Origin: an uncultured Planctomycetaceae bacterium
GTDB taxonomy: Bacteria; Planctomycetota; Planctomycetia; Pirellulales; Pirellulaceae
DNA length: 8,127 nucleotides
Direction: 5' to 3'
NCBI GenBank assembly: GCA_903927685.1
Contig: CAIYOB010000300.1
Coordinates: 1-8,127, forward strand
How positions within the stretch are numbered: position 1 is the first letter of the stretch; each line of letters begins with the position of its first letter. This document shows positions 1 through 6,391 of this stretch, piece by piece. Below the pieces are notes generated by a model, which was not told where the DNA came from, did not search any database, and saw only the letters and a program-made list of their open reading frames with translations. Both the position numbers and the translations under genes were made by a program.

Positions 1-926
1 CACTCCGTCGCCTGGCGTTTGATCCGCTCCAAGTCGCTTGCGGACGCGGGCATCGAGTACATGAGTTCGAACATCCGCAGATACCGGTGCACGGCGCCGC
101 TGCGCGTGCTCAGTTGCGAAAACACCTCGTGGATGCCGCCCGCGTACAGGACGGAGGCCAGGTAATTGAGCACAAACACCGCCAGCGTGACCAGGGCGGC
201 CAGGCCGACGGAAACCGTGCCGCAGCCGGCCAGCACCCAGGCGATCACCAGCGCCGTCGGCAACAGCCGGCTGAGTCCGACAAGCCAGCGCCGCGACGTC
301 AGCCAGGGCGCACCTTCCGCCCAGGCCACGAACCGATCGGTGGTTTGACCTTGATCGGCCAGCAGGCAGCCTTCCAGGCTCAAGGCTTCCCGCAGGTCCA
401 GGCGCGGGGCAAGCTCTGCCGCAGCCTGCTGTCGGCCGTGGATCGTTTCGGGGGAAGCCGGCTCGAGCAACCAGGTGCGCAGGGCGCGCCGGCCCACCGG
501 CGTCGTCGCCGTGCACAGGAAGTGGAACAGCGACGCGTGGCCGAACAGGTCCAGGTCGTCAGCCGCCGCTTGTTGGCCGGCTGGCGCTGCGAGCATCGGC
601 TCCGGCAGCGACGCCCAGTCGCGATCCAGCCGCGCCAGGGCCCAGGCGTTGAGGTTCCGCAGCGTGCCGAACCGCCGCTGGTCGCGGAGCAGATTCTCGT
701 GGTACGCGACCAGCACCAGGAATCCGGTAAACCCGAGACCACCCGCCGCATACCACGGCCTCCCGTGCCCGCTCGCCCAGCCCAGGCCGAGCAGCGCCAG
801 GACCAGCAGGAACCCGAGCGTGCGGGCGTGGGTCAGCACCTGGCCGCGCGTTGCGCAGCGTTCCTCCGCCGCCGCGAACTGGTCGCGGCGGAGACGGTAA
901 ACCTGCCTGACCGGCGCGTCGGGCAT
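1..926 (-). CDS. Membrane-anchored MutS-family protein, N-terminal part (C-terminus off the left edge)
   Basis: The frame read leftward from ATG 926-924 stays open to the window edge: 308 codons with coding-type G/C-rich third positions. A Shine-Dalgarno-like GAGGA lies about 10 bases upstream of this ATG. Seen: hydrophobic stretches at residues about 36-52 and 60-76, a MutS core/lever-type motif at about 125-156 (DLDLFG, then SLF, then TPVGRRALRTWLLEP), and two further hydrophobic stretches at about 220-236 and 239-262. The MutS_III-like core next to membrane segments matches the MutS-related proteins of roughly 600 residues found in Bacteroidota and Planctomycetota, which lack the mismatch-binding domain of true MutS. 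In that family a Walker-type ABC ATPase domain follows; here it would lie beyond position 1. The cellular role is not established, so a mismatch-repair name would overstate it. It is divergent from the isocitrate dehydrogenase gene. Confidence 0.82.
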   Translation of the reverse strand, partial: MPDAPVRQVYRLRRDQFAAAEERCATRGQVLTHARTLGFLLVLALLGLGWASGHGRPWYAAGGLGFTGFLVLVAYHENLLRDQRRFGTLRNLNAWALARLDRDWASLPEPMLAAPAGQQAAADDLDLFGHASLFHFLCTATTPVGRRALRTWLLEPASPETIHGRQQAAAELAPRLDLREALSLEGCLLADQGQTTDRFVAWAEGAPWLTSRRWLVGLSRLLPTALVIAWVLAGCGTVSVGLAALVTLAVFVLNYLASVLYAGGIHEVFSQLSTRSGAVHRYLRMFELMYSMPASASDLERIKRQATE

Positions 927-977
927 CGCTGTTGCGTCCTCATAACAGTGGGGTGGATCGGCAGGATATGACCATGA

Positions 978-997
978 CGCGTGCCAGCCCGCACGCG
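978..997. repeat. 7-bp inverted repeat upstream of the MutS-like gene
   Basis: CGCGTGC (978-984) and GCACGCG (991-997) are perfect reverse complements with a 6-base spacer, centred about 60 bases upstream of the MutS-like start codon. This could be an operator or a leader hairpin. In such GC-rich DNA a 7-bp match can also arise by chance. Confidence 0.3.
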
Positions 998-1052
998 GGT
1001 CATTGCCGGAAGTTCATCCCTCCCGGGACCCCATTCTGACACTTGGGAGCCG

Positions 1053-1070
1053 GGACGGGAATGCCCGTCC
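1053..1070 (+). repeat. Small GC-rich hairpin in the isocitrate dehydrogenase leader
   Basis: GGACGGG (1053-1059) pairs perfectly with CCCGTCC (1064-1070) around the loop AATG. It is followed on the plus strand by GGATTTTG, so it faintly resembles a terminator or attenuator ahead of the isocitrate dehydrogenase gene. The T-run is only four bases and two bases away from the stem, so no terminator is claimed. Confidence 0.4.
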
Positions 1071-1116
1071 GGATTTTGCCTGTGCGGATTCTGCCTGGCC
1101 GAGATTCTGTCTCATC
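1071..1116 (+). repeat. Three imperfect copies of a 15-bp unit
   Basis: GGATTTTGCCTGTGC (1071-1085) is directly followed by GGATTCTGCCTGGCC (1086-1100), identical at 12 of 15 positions. After one extra base comes a weaker third copy, AGATTCTGTCTCATC (1102-1116). The shared core is GATTYTGYCT. The units sit 170-215 bases upstream of the isocitrate dehydrogenase start and could be repeated regulator sites or a degenerate tandem repeat. Confidence 0.5.
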
Positions 1117-1274
1117 GGCCGTCATGTCTCACCGCCGTCACCTGGGAATCCCGCCGCGTTTCGGGTAGACTGACTCGCGTTGAGCAGCTCGGCACACCGC
1201 CTTGACCGGGGGCATTAGCGAACGCGACCCGGTTTTCCGGAAGCGGATTCGTGCCAGCGGGTTTTGCTATTCTC

Positions 1275-1279
1275 AGGAG
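1275..1279 (+). promoter_or_regulatory. Ribosome binding site deciding the isocitrate dehydrogenase start
   Basis: AGGAG lies six bases before ATG 1286. It fixes that ATG as the start rather than the longer open frame reaching back to about 1202, whose extra 28 residues have no family counterpart. Confidence 0.8.
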
Positions 1280-1285
1280 TTACTT

Positions 1286-2308
1286 ATGCCTAACCATCAA
1301 GTCGTATTGATCCCGGGCGACGGGATTGGCCCGGAAGTCACGGCCTCCGTGCGGCGCATTTTTTCCGCCGCTCAGGCGCCGCTCGAATGGATCGAACATC
1401 AGGCGGGCGTAGCCGCCCTGCAAACCGGCAATAACGTCTTGCCCAACGCCACGATGGAGGCCATTGAACGCTACGGCGTGGCGCTCAAGGGGCCCTGCAC
1501 GACGCCGGTCGGCGAGGGTTTTACGTCGGTGAACGTGGCCCTGCGGAAAAGGCTCAACCTGTACGCCGCCGTCCGACCCGTGCGGAGTATCGAGGGCGTT
1601 CCGACGCGGTTCGAGAACGTCGACATGATCATCATCCGCGAGAACACGGAAGGCCTGTACAGCGGCGTCGAGAACGAGATCATCAACGACGTGGTGATGA
1701 GCATGAAAGTCGCCAGCGAGACGGCTTGTACGCGCATCGCCCGCTGGGCCTTCCGCTTTGCCACGCGTCGCGGCCGCAAGAAGATCACCGTGCTCCACAA
1801 AGCCAACATCATGAAACTGACCGACGGGCTGTTCCTGCGGTGTGCCCGGAAGATCCACCAGCAGGAATACCCGAACATCGAATACACGGAGACGATCATC
1901 GACGCCGGCTGCATGAAGCTGGTCCAGGACCCCAGCAAGTTCGACATGCTGCTGATGGAAAACTTGTACGGCGATGTGGTCAGCGACTTGTGCGCCGGCC
2001 TGGTCGGCGGCCTGGGGGTCGTGCCCGGCGCCAACTACGGCGACAAGGACGCGGTGTTCGAGGCCGTCCACGGTTCCGCTCCGGATATCGCGGGCAAGGG
2101 ACTGGCGAACCCGCTGGCGCTGCTGATGTCCGGCGTGATGATGTTGAACCACTTGGCCGATGCGCGGAATGACCCCGCCTGCCGTCAAGTCGCCGAGCGG
2201 ATCAAGGCGGCCTACAACACCGCCCTGAAGGACGGCCAGAAGACACGGGACTTGGGCGGGCAACTCGGCACAGAGCAATTCACGGACGCGGTGATCCAGC
2301 GGCTGTGA
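1286..2308 (+). CDS. icd: Isocitrate dehydrogenase, NAD-dependent type
   Basis: A complete 340-residue protein of the isocitrate/isopropylmalate dehydrogenase family. It should oxidatively decarboxylate isocitrate to 2-oxoglutarate in the cytoplasm (TCA cycle). Seen: N-terminal IPGDGIGPE (9-17); the isocitrate-binding motif S81-x-N83 with R87; R97 and R118; catalytic Tyr125 in ENTEGLYSG and Lys172 in HKANIMK; metal-binding Asp206, Asp230 and Asp234, with the same 24- and 4-residue spacing as in E. coli IDH. The cofactor loop HGSAPDIAGK has Asp267-Ile268 where the E. coli NADP enzyme has Lys-Tyr, which indicates NAD use. The S-x-N motif argues against 3-isopropylmalate dehydrogenase. It resembles the mitochondrial IDH3 catalytic subunit, but no second subunit is visible. 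Homoisocitrate or tartrate dehydrogenase are less likely alternatives. The upstream neighbour is divergent; downstream are broken glycosidase genes. Confidence 0.9.
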   Translation: MPNHQVVLIPGDGIGPEVTASVRRIFSAAQAPLEWIEHQAGVAALQTGNNVLPNATMEAIERYGVALKGPCTTPVGEGFTSVNVALRKRLNLYAAVRPVRSIEGVPTRFENVDMIIIRENTEGLYSGVENEIINDVVMSMKVASETACTRIARWAFRFATRRGRKKITVLHKANIMKLTDGLFLRCARKIHQQEYPNIEYTETIIDAGCMKLVQDPSKFDMLLMENLYGDVVSDLCAGLVGGLGVVPGANYGDKDAVFEAVHGSAPDIAGKGLANPLALLMSGVMMLNHLADARNDPACRQVAERIKAAYNTALKDGQKTRDLGGQLGTEQFTDAVIQRL

Positions 2309-2312
2309 CGGG

Positions 2313-2465
2313 TAGGACAACGAAGATCCCCGGGGCCCGATGGTCCCCGGCAGCTACAGCAGCGAACAAGGCGGCGTCGCCCGCATGATCAGCGAACGGC
2401 TGCGGCAAAGCGTGGGCGACACGATGCGCGTCTTGCCGGCAGGGCCGCGGGACAGTAAGCAATGA
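2313..2465 (+). pseudogene. Orphan 3' tail of an unidentified gene (41 codons from ATG 2340)
   Basis: A short frame, open from the TAG at 2313, has its first ATG at 2340 and ends at TGA 2463-2465. The encoded peptide begins MVPGSYSSEQGG and ends AGPRDSKQ. Third positions are almost all G or C, as in the real genes here, so it probably derives from coding DNA. Its stop overlaps the ATG of the GH97 piece in an ATGA arrangement typical of translationally coupled operon genes. No good ribosome binding site precedes ATG 2340. The simplest reading is that this is the surviving C-terminal end of an operon gene whose body was deleted between icd and here. I do not recognise the family. A genuine small coupled leader ORF is the alternative. 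Confidence 0.4.
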
Positions 2466-2959
2466 ACATGATCCCACAATGGCTGCTTGGGGCACTTGCT
2501 TGTCTCGGCGTGGCGGGAGCGACGGAGACGGTGCGGTCGCCGGATGGCCACGTTGCCGTGTCGGTCGGACTGCAGGCAGGTCGACCGTCCTGGAGCGTCG
2601 CGTACCGCGACCACACGATCATCCGGGACGGACTGCTCGGCGTGGAGACAGCGCCGGACAGTTTCTGCGGCACGTACGAGCTGGTCGGGACGGAAACAGC
2701 CAAAGGCGACACGACCTGGAAACCGGTCTGGGGTTTCCGCGGCGAAGTGCGCGACCACTATCACGAGTTGACCGTAAAGTTGCAGGAGACGGCCGCTGCG
2801 AAACGGCTGCTCCACGTGGTGCTCCGGGCGTACAACGAGGGCGTGGCCGTGCGGTATGTGTTTCCGCCACAGCCGAGCCTAACGGAGGTGACCGTCAAGA
2901 AGCTGCTGACGGAATTCACGTTCGGCGGGGACCAGGTGATCTACACCGCTCGCGAGTAA
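2462..2959 (+). pseudogene. GH97 glycosidase, fragment 1: signal peptide and N-terminal beta-sandwich
   Basis: 165 residues. They open with a signal peptide (hydrophobic residues about 7-17, AxA-type cleavage VAGA before TETV) and continue as the N-terminal domain of family GH97 (alpha-glucosidase/alpha-galactosidase, SusB-like). Family-typical elements are VRSPDGHVAVSV near the start, VRDHYHELTVKL at about 97-108 and a stretch matching the FRAYxDGVAxRY consensus (LRAYNEGVAVRYVFP) at about 121-135. The frame stops at 2957-2959 right after FGGDQVIYTARE, where an intact enzyme would continue for well over 100 residues before the catalytic barrel. The start codon overlaps the stop of the upstream orphan tail. 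An intact protein of roughly 640-700 residues would be secreted. As it stands this fragment cannot be catalytic. Confidence 0.8.
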
Positions 2960-2969
2960 CAATTGCCGG

Positions 2970-3437
2970 ATGGTGACCGACGAACTCAAGACGCTCATGG
3001 ATTTCGGTTCGGCCCATAACTTCGATTACCTGGAGATCGATCACTCGTGGTCGGGTGCCGAGACGAAGTGGACGCCGGAAGAAATCGCCGACTTCGAGAA
3101 GAATATGGGGCCCTTCTGGAAAACGCACCCGGAATGGCGCGACAACGTGAAGGGCGGTCTGCTGAAACCGGCCAAGGGCTACGTACCGTTCCGCCCGCAC
3201 TCGGTTCACGGCGGCAACTACATAGACCTGGACATCCCGGCCATCGCCGCCTACGGCAAGAGCCTCAAGCCTCCGATCGGGCTGTGCCTGTACGTGCGAG
3301 GCGCGCTACTGCAGGAATTCGGCGGGGAACATGCGATCGAGGATGTGTTCGCCTGTTACGAGAAATGGGGCGTCGCTGGAGTAGTCGCTGCACGACATCC
3401 TGCTGCCGTTCACGCGAGGGATCATGGGCACGTTTGA
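2970..3437 (+). pseudogene. GH97 glycosidase, fragment 2: first half of the catalytic barrel
   Basis: The open frame gives 155 residues, of which about the first 138 read as GH97 catalytic barrel: a DFGSAHNFDYLEIDHSW strand equivalent to the family's Y(V/L)xxDxGW region, then DLDIPAIAAYGK, GLCLYVRGALLQEF and CYEKWGVAGV. In the family a segment with the nucleophile or base follows KWGVxGV. Here the sequence breaks at about 3377-3388 and the last residues (AARHPAAVHARDHGHV) are out-of-frame translation of the next piece. Compared with fragment 1, an estimated 100-150 residues are missing before it, and this frame differs from that of fragment 1. ATG 2970 is only the first available start; no ribosome binding site is evident. 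Confidence 0.78.
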
Positions 3438-3897
3438 TTACACCCCGCAGATCTACAAGAACTCGAAGACCCATTGTCACCAGGTGGCCATGTTGGGCGT
3501 CTATCTGGGACGGGCCTCGGTGCGGGCTGGTACGAAACAATGGTCGCCCGGCGGCGAGGGCGGCGCGGAACTCGAGTTCGCGGAGAAGATGCCCGGCCTG
3601 ACCGATGAAATCCAAGTCACCACGGACTTGGGCACGTACGTCACTGTGGCCCGGCGCAAGGGCGCGGATTGGTACGTCGCCAGCATGTCCGGTCGGCAAG
3701 CCACATCCTATCCGTACCCGCTGAGTTTTCTCGCGGCGGGCCGAACGTATCGCGCCAGCATCTACAGCGACAGCCCGGGCGGCCGCAAGGCGGTGCATTC
3801 GCAGCAGCAGGTGACCTCGCAGACCGTGCTCCCCATCGCGATGGAGCCGAACGGCGGGCACCTCATGATTCTTGAACCCGCGGGAGGTTCGCGTTGA
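3385..3897 (+). pseudogene. GH97 glycosidase, fragment 3: end of the barrel and C-terminal domain
   Basis: Homology starts just after an in-frame TAG at 3382-3384 with SLHDILLPFTRGIMGTFDYTP, matching the GH97 LPFTR...G..DYTP motif; the first ATG in this frame is 3424. It continues THCHQVAMLGVYLGR, a YVTVARRKGADWYVASM segment and a C-terminal beta-sandwich ending in GGHLMILEPAGGSR, a normal-looking family terminus. Between fragments 2 and 3 about 100 residues are absent. They would include the Asp and Glu that act as nucleophile and acid/base in retaining members (Asp415 and Glu470 in BtGH97b) or the Glu bases of inverting SusB. The reading frame again differs from the preceding piece. Confidence 0.78.
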
Positions 3898-4034
3898 ACG
3901 ACCGGCCGGGCGCGGAGCAACCCGGATTCGACGACTCGCAGTGGCGTCTGCGGGACCTGCCGCACGAGTGGAGGGATCCGCCGAAAACGAACGATCGCAA
4001 GGATTCAAGCAAGCCGAGTCGGTCCGACTTGTAG
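3894..4034 (+). pseudogene. Remnant resembling a GH2 (beta-galactosidase-type) N-terminal domain
   Basis: In the frame beginning at TTG 3894, which overlaps the GH97 stop as TTGA, the peptide contains [16 protein letters not shown]. This closely matches the FDDSxWRxxDLPHDW signature of the sugar-binding jelly-roll domain at the front of GH2 beta-galactosidases and beta-mannosidases. The signal peptide and roughly 40 residues normally preceding it are absent. The sequence loses resemblance after about 20 residues and stops at TAG 4032-4034, a stop that overlaps the GH95 ribosome binding site. The motif is short, so another protein carrying a galactose-binding-like fold is possible. It is far too short to be functional. 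Confidence 0.5.
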
Positions 4035-4037
4035 GAG
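4033..4037 (+). promoter_or_regulatory. Ribosome binding site of the GH95 gene
   Basis: AGGAG is 7 bases before GTG 4045 and 4 bases before TTG 4042. The better spacing favours GTG as the initiation codon. No ATG is available in frame nearby. Confidence 0.65.
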
Positions 4038-4044
4038 AGCATTG

Positions 4045-6372
4045 GTGCAACTTTCATTCACCGCAGTCGCCCTGCTGATCTGCGCATCGGCGCAGGCCGA
4101 GCCGCTCGTGCTCTGGTACGACGAACCAGCCCGGACGTGGACCGAAGCCCTGCCGCTGGGCAACGGCCGGTTGGGCGCGATGGTCTTCGGCGACCCGGCC
4201 CGTGAGCACTTCCAACTCAACGAGAACACGGTCTGGTCCGGGCAGCGGCACGACAATCCGCAGCCGGAAATGAAGCAGAATCTCCCGGCGGTCCGCCAAC
4301 TGCTGTTCGACGGCAAGTACGTCGAAGCCCAAGCCTTGGCGGAAAGGACGATGACCACGCCGAAGGACCCGCGGTATGGTCATTATCAGCCGCTCGGGGA
4401 CCTGCACCTGGACTTCGAGCCCTGGGACGCGTCCGTAACCGGGTATCGCCGACAACTCGATCTGGACCGCGCGGTGGCCACCACGACCTTTCGTGTTGGT
4501 GACGCCACGTTCACCCGGGAAGCCTTCGCGTCTGTGCCGGACCAGGTCCTTGTCATTCGGCTCACGTGCGACAAGCCGGGGCGGCTGTCCTGCCGCATTG
4601 GCCTGGGACGAGCGAAGGAGGCAACCACCCGCGCCGTCGGTCAGGACCAACTGCTCCTGTCCGGCGAGTGCCCGTTTGGCGGCGTGAAGTTCCACGCGCA
4701 CCTCAAAGTCCTGGCGGAGGGCGGAACGCTGGCAGCCGCCGGGGAGTCGCTCCGGCTCGAGCGGGCCGATGCCGCAACCGTGGTCGTGGCCGCCAATACG
4801 AGCTACGACTTTGTCGCCTTTCGCCGAGCGAAAGGCGACTCTGCTTCCGTCGCGGCGTTGAGCGCTGCAGACGTCGAGCGGGCCGCAGCCAAGGCGTATA
4901 CGGATCTACTCGCCGCACATCTGGTCGACTACCAAAAGCTGTTCCGGCGAGTGACGCTCGATCTCGGACCGACGGCGGATTCCGGGCTGCCGACAAACGA
5001 ATGGCTGCAACATCCGAACGACCCGGCCTTGGCGGCCCTCTACTTCCAGTTCGGCCGGTACTTGCTGATCAGTTCCTCGCGTCCGGGGAATCTCCCGGCC
5101 AATCTGCAAGGGATCTGGAATGACTCCTTCACCCCGCCGTGGTTCAGCGACTTCACCATCAACATCAACACGGAGATGAATTACTGGCCCGCCGAGGTCG
5201 GCAACCTCGCCGAATGCCACGAGCCGCTGTTCGATCTGATCGACGTGCTCCGCGAGCCCGGCCGGCAAACGGCGCAGGAACGCTACGGCTGCCGCGGATT
5301 TGTGCTGAGCACTCGGACCAACCCGTGGGGCTGCACGGATCTGCGAGCCAGCGCCAGCCTGCTGTTCCAAGACGCCGCGGCCTGGTTGAGCCTGCACCTG
5401 TGGGAACACTACCAATTCACCCGGGACCGGGAATTCCTCGCTCGCCGGGCCTACCCGGTCATGCACGAGGCGGCCGAGTTCTACCTGGACTTCCTGGTCG
5501 CGCATCCGCGGACCGGCCTGCTGGTGTCCGGCCCCGGCACTTCGCCGGAGAACCAGTTCCTCACGCCCGCGGGCGCGAAGGCCTCGCTCAGCATGGGGCC
5601 GACGATGAGCCAGCAGATCGTCCGCGAGCTGTTCACCGACTGCAGCGCGGCGAGCGAACTGCTGGGGATCGATGCCGAATTCCGCGACGTACTCCAACAG
5701 AAACTGGCGAAACTGGCGCCCATGCAAATCGGCGGCGATGGCCGCTTGCAGGAATGGCTGGAGGACTTCCGCGACGCCCAACCCGGGCACCGGCACATGT
5801 CTCATCTCTTCGGCCTGCACCCCGGCACGCAGATTACGCCGCGCGGCACGCCGGAACTGGCGGCTGCGGCCCGGAAGACGTTGGACGCCCGACTGGCGCA
5901 GGGCGGAGGGCACACGGGCTGGAGCCGCGCGTGGATCATCAACTTCTTTGCCCGCCTCGAAGACGGGGCGCAGGCGCACGAGCACCTGACCGCCCTGTTG
6001 GCCAAGAGCACGCTGCCCAACCTATTCGATAATCATCCGCCGTTCCAGATCGACGGCAACTTCGGCGGTACGGCCGGGATCGCCGAGATGCTGCTCCAGT
6101 CGCACGCGGGTCAGCTGCATCTGCTGCCGGCGTTGCCGCCCGCGTGGCCGAACGGTGCTGTCACCGGCCTGCGGGCTCGCGGCGGCTGGGAGGTCGACCT
6201 CGCCTGGCGTGACGGCCGCTTGCAGCAAGCCACGCTACACGCGACCGTTGGCGGCCCGTGCCTGGTCCGCTACGGGCGGAGCACGCAGGAGTTGTCGCTG
6301 ACGCCCGGCGAAGTCTGCCAACTGGATACCGCACTCCAACGGACTGAGCCGCCAAGTGCTGCGCGGCCCTAG
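4045..6372 (+). CDS. Secreted GH95 glycosidase (alpha-L-fucosidase or alpha-L-galactosidase)
   Basis: 775 residues from GTG 4045, the usual size for GH95, which cleaves terminal alpha-1,2-linked L-fucose or L-galactose by inversion. Residues 1-18 form a hydrophobic export signal ending AQA, but with no positively charged n-region. Next comes the N-terminal beta-sandwich with [14 protein letters not shown] (36-49) and NENTVWSG, then the (alpha/alpha)6 barrel. Catalytic positions known from bifidobacterial AfcA are all present: the activating Asn pair N373 and N375 in [14 protein letters not shown], general acid Glu502 in GTSPEN and Asp670 in FQIDGNFGG. Other family blocks are [14 protein letters not shown] and [17 protein letters not shown]. 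Thr371 occupies the position of AfcA His419, so L-galactosidase activity is possible. It is probably the last working member of the glycosidase cluster and ends 19 bp from convergent dapA. TTG 4042 is an alternative start. Confidence 0.9.
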   Translation: MQLSFTAVALLICASAQAEPLVLWYDEPARTWTEALPLGNGRLGAMVFGDPAREHFQLNENTVWSGQRHDNPQPEMKQNLPAVRQLLFDGKYVEAQALAERTMTTPKDPRYGHYQPLGDLHLDFEPWDASVTGYRRQLDLDRAVATTTFRVGDATFTREAFASVPDQVLVIRLTCDKPGRLSCRIGLGRAKEATTRAVGQDQLLLSGECPFGGVKFHAHLKVLAEGGTLAAAGESLRLERADAATVVVAANTSYDFVAFRRAKGDSASVAALSAADVERAAAKAYTDLLAAHLVDYQKLFRRVTLDLGPTADSGLPTNEWLQHPNDPALAALYFQFGRYLLISSSRPGNLPANLQGIWNDSFTPPWFSDFTININTEMNYWPAEVGNLAECHEPLFDLIDVLREPGRQTAQERYGCRGFVLSTRTNPWGCTDLRASASLLFQDAAAWLSLHLWEHYQFTRDREFLARRAYPVMHEAAEFYLDFLVAHPRTGLLVSGPGTSPENQFLTPAGAKASLSMGPTMSQQIVRELFTDCSAASELLGIDAEFRDVLQQKLAKLAPMQIGGDGRLQEWLEDFRDAQPGHRHMSHLFGLHPGTQITPRGTPELAAAARKTLDARLAQGGGHTGWSRAWIINFFARLEDGAQAHEHLTALLAKSTLPNLFDNHPPFQIDGNFGGTAGIAEMLLQSHAGQLHLLPALPPAWPNGAVTGLRARGGWEVDLAWRDGRLQQATLHATVGGPCLVRYGRSTQELSLTPGEVCQLDTALQRTEPPSAARP
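4813..4839 (+). repeat. Perfect 12-bp hairpin inside the GH95 coding sequence
   Basis: GTCGCCTTTCGC (4813-4824) and GCGAAAGGCGAC (4828-4839) are exact reverse complements around a CGA loop. Both arms are in codon phase and encode V257-A-F-R, R261 and A-K-G-D265 in a variable loop of the N-terminal region. It is the strongest stem I found in the window. Confidence 0.85.
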
Positions 6373-6391
6373 TGGCTTGCGCCCAACGCTG

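Larger units (their letters stand above)
927..1285. other. Divergent intergenic region, no gene
   Basis: This 359-bp gap separates two divergent genes and should hold both promoters. I see no convincing protein-coding or RNA gene; short open frames here have no recognisable homology. No clear sigma-70 -35/-10 pair with good spacing was found for either direction. It contains a CGCGTGC/GCACGCG inverted repeat, a GGACGGG/CCCGTCC hairpin and a run of 15-bp imperfect repeats, each listed separately. The isocitrate dehydrogenase frame stays open upstream to about 1202, but the ribosome binding site and homology both place its start at 1286. Confidence 0.7.

Noticed and set aside
87..971. Plus-strand 294-codon open frame at the left end
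   Set aside because: It is antisense to the MutS-like gene, very rich in Arg and Gln, has no family resemblance, and the opposite strand gives a recognisable protein with better coding texture.
1265..1273. Extended -10 element TGCTATTCT before icd
   Set aside because: Transcription from it would start at or inside the ribosome binding site, leaving no usable leader, and no -35 is found.
1202..1285. Extended N-terminus for isocitrate dehydrogenase
   Set aside because: The extra 28 residues lack family counterparts, while AGGAG sits six bases before ATG 1286.
1280..2320. Minus-strand 346-codon open frame opposite icd
   Set aside because: It is an antisense shadow caused by high GC third positions; the plus strand encodes isocitrate dehydrogenase with all catalytic residues.
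2330..2350. CCGGGG/CCCCGG hairpin after icd as a terminator
   Set aside because: The stem is only 6 bp with a 9-base loop, no T-run follows, and it lies partly inside the coding-like orphan tail.
2500..2506. Lipoprotein signal in the GH97 N-terminus (ALAC)
   Set aside because: The residue three before the Cys is Ala rather than Leu/Val/Ile, and a standard AxA signal peptidase I site follows six residues later.
4009..4041. An upstream start for GH95 using in-frame Arg codons as the signal n-region
   Set aside because: The frame is open, but no ATG, GTG or TTG occurs there; the first possible starts are 4042 and 4045.
4906..5985. Minus-strand 359-codon and plus-strand 297-codon open frames within GH95
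   Set aside because: Both are overlapping frames of an intact GH95 gene, with Arg-rich low-complexity translations and no domain.
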